Below, piece after piece: positions 63,786 through 64,000 of a stretch of 64,000 nucleotides of DNA. The translations under genes were made by a program, and so were the position numbers. The DNA is from Anadara kagoshimensis (Eukaryota; Mollusca; Bivalvia; Arcoida; Arcidae), in NCBI GenBank assembly GCA_021292105.1, contig CM037872.1, forward strand, positions 10,566,791-10,630,790, written 5' to 3'. The notes below the pieces were generated by a model that searched no databases, was not told where the DNA came from, and worked only from the letters and a program-made list of their open reading frames with translations. How positions within the stretch are numbered: the first letter of the stretch is position 1; every line of letters starts with the position of its first letter.

Positions 63786-64000
63786 AAATAATTGGGGGAG
63801 CTTGTCCCCAGACCACCCTAGCATCTTTTTTCGCATCATCAGAAAAATGGATGAAAACCTTTCCCCCACCCCCCACCCCCTTTCCAAAATTCCTGGGTGG
63901 GTCCACCACTGGAAAGGTCAATCACCTCAAAGCATACTCCTAAAAGCAAACAAATAAAACCATCCTGGAAATAATTCAAGGGAGATAACTATATAAAAAT

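Noticed and set aside
52344-64000. Search for the next HDAC exon or the catalytic domain (zinc-site HxD motifs)
   Set aside because: No frame flanked by splice signals resembled the family; the remaining exons are presumed beyond the window, although a very short exon could have been missed.
1-64000. Search for reverse transcriptase, endonuclease or transposase remnants
   Set aside because: No frame with recognisable motifs was seen on either strand; all mobile elements called here are non-coding.

Overview
This is a 64 kb piece of an animal genome, AT-rich (roughly one third GC by eye) and dominated by introns and repeats. The repeat content points to a marine mollusc, most probably a bivalve: several tRNA-derived SINE families, short terminal-inverted-repeat elements, elements that begin with an AGCTCAC...GTGAGCT hairpin, and many mini- and microsatellites. 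The taxon is an inference. No bacterial-type genes, CRISPR array, rRNA or true tRNA gene was seen.

One protein-coding gene is supported. It is a class IIa histone deacetylase (HDAC4/5/7/9 type) on the + strand, represented by seven internal coding exons: 18420-18485, 38209-38432, 44164-44299, 46095-46200, 46961-47064, 50113-50250 and 52246-52343. All seven have AG acceptors and GT donors, and the codon phase matches at all six junctions. Together they give 290 contiguous residues of the regulatory N-terminal half: glutamine-rich coiled coil, MEF2-binding helix, the first 14-3-3 phosphosite (RKTASEP), a basic nuclear-localisation region and a Ser/Pro-rich linker. The first coding exon upstream of 18420 and the catalytic deacetylase domain downstream of 52343 are not in the window. 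A weak candidate alternative first exon lies at 34619-34661; its splice phase would fit the second exon.

Layout: 1-18419 is upstream intron or 5' flank, with SINEs, a TA-target DNA element of about 1.46 kb nested in a SINE, and a 105-bp tandem array. The 19.7 kb intron 18486-38208 carries most of the satellites and a hairpin-ended element with 145-bp repeats. The exon cluster 38209-52343 has introns from 0.76 to 5.7 kb. The region 52344-64000 is the start of the next intron, again filled with SINEs, MITEs and a tRNA-like tandem array.

The transposable elements look non-autonomous: no reverse transcriptase or transposase reading frame was recognised. The most informative structures are nested insertions with clear target duplications, two large foldback palindromes of the same design, one minisatellite motif at four places in the same orientation, and possible intronic regulatory islands (CRE octamers, a MEF2/GATA/E-box cluster). 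I did not find a new multi-gene system; the novelty here is in repeat architecture and possible regulation of the HDAC gene.
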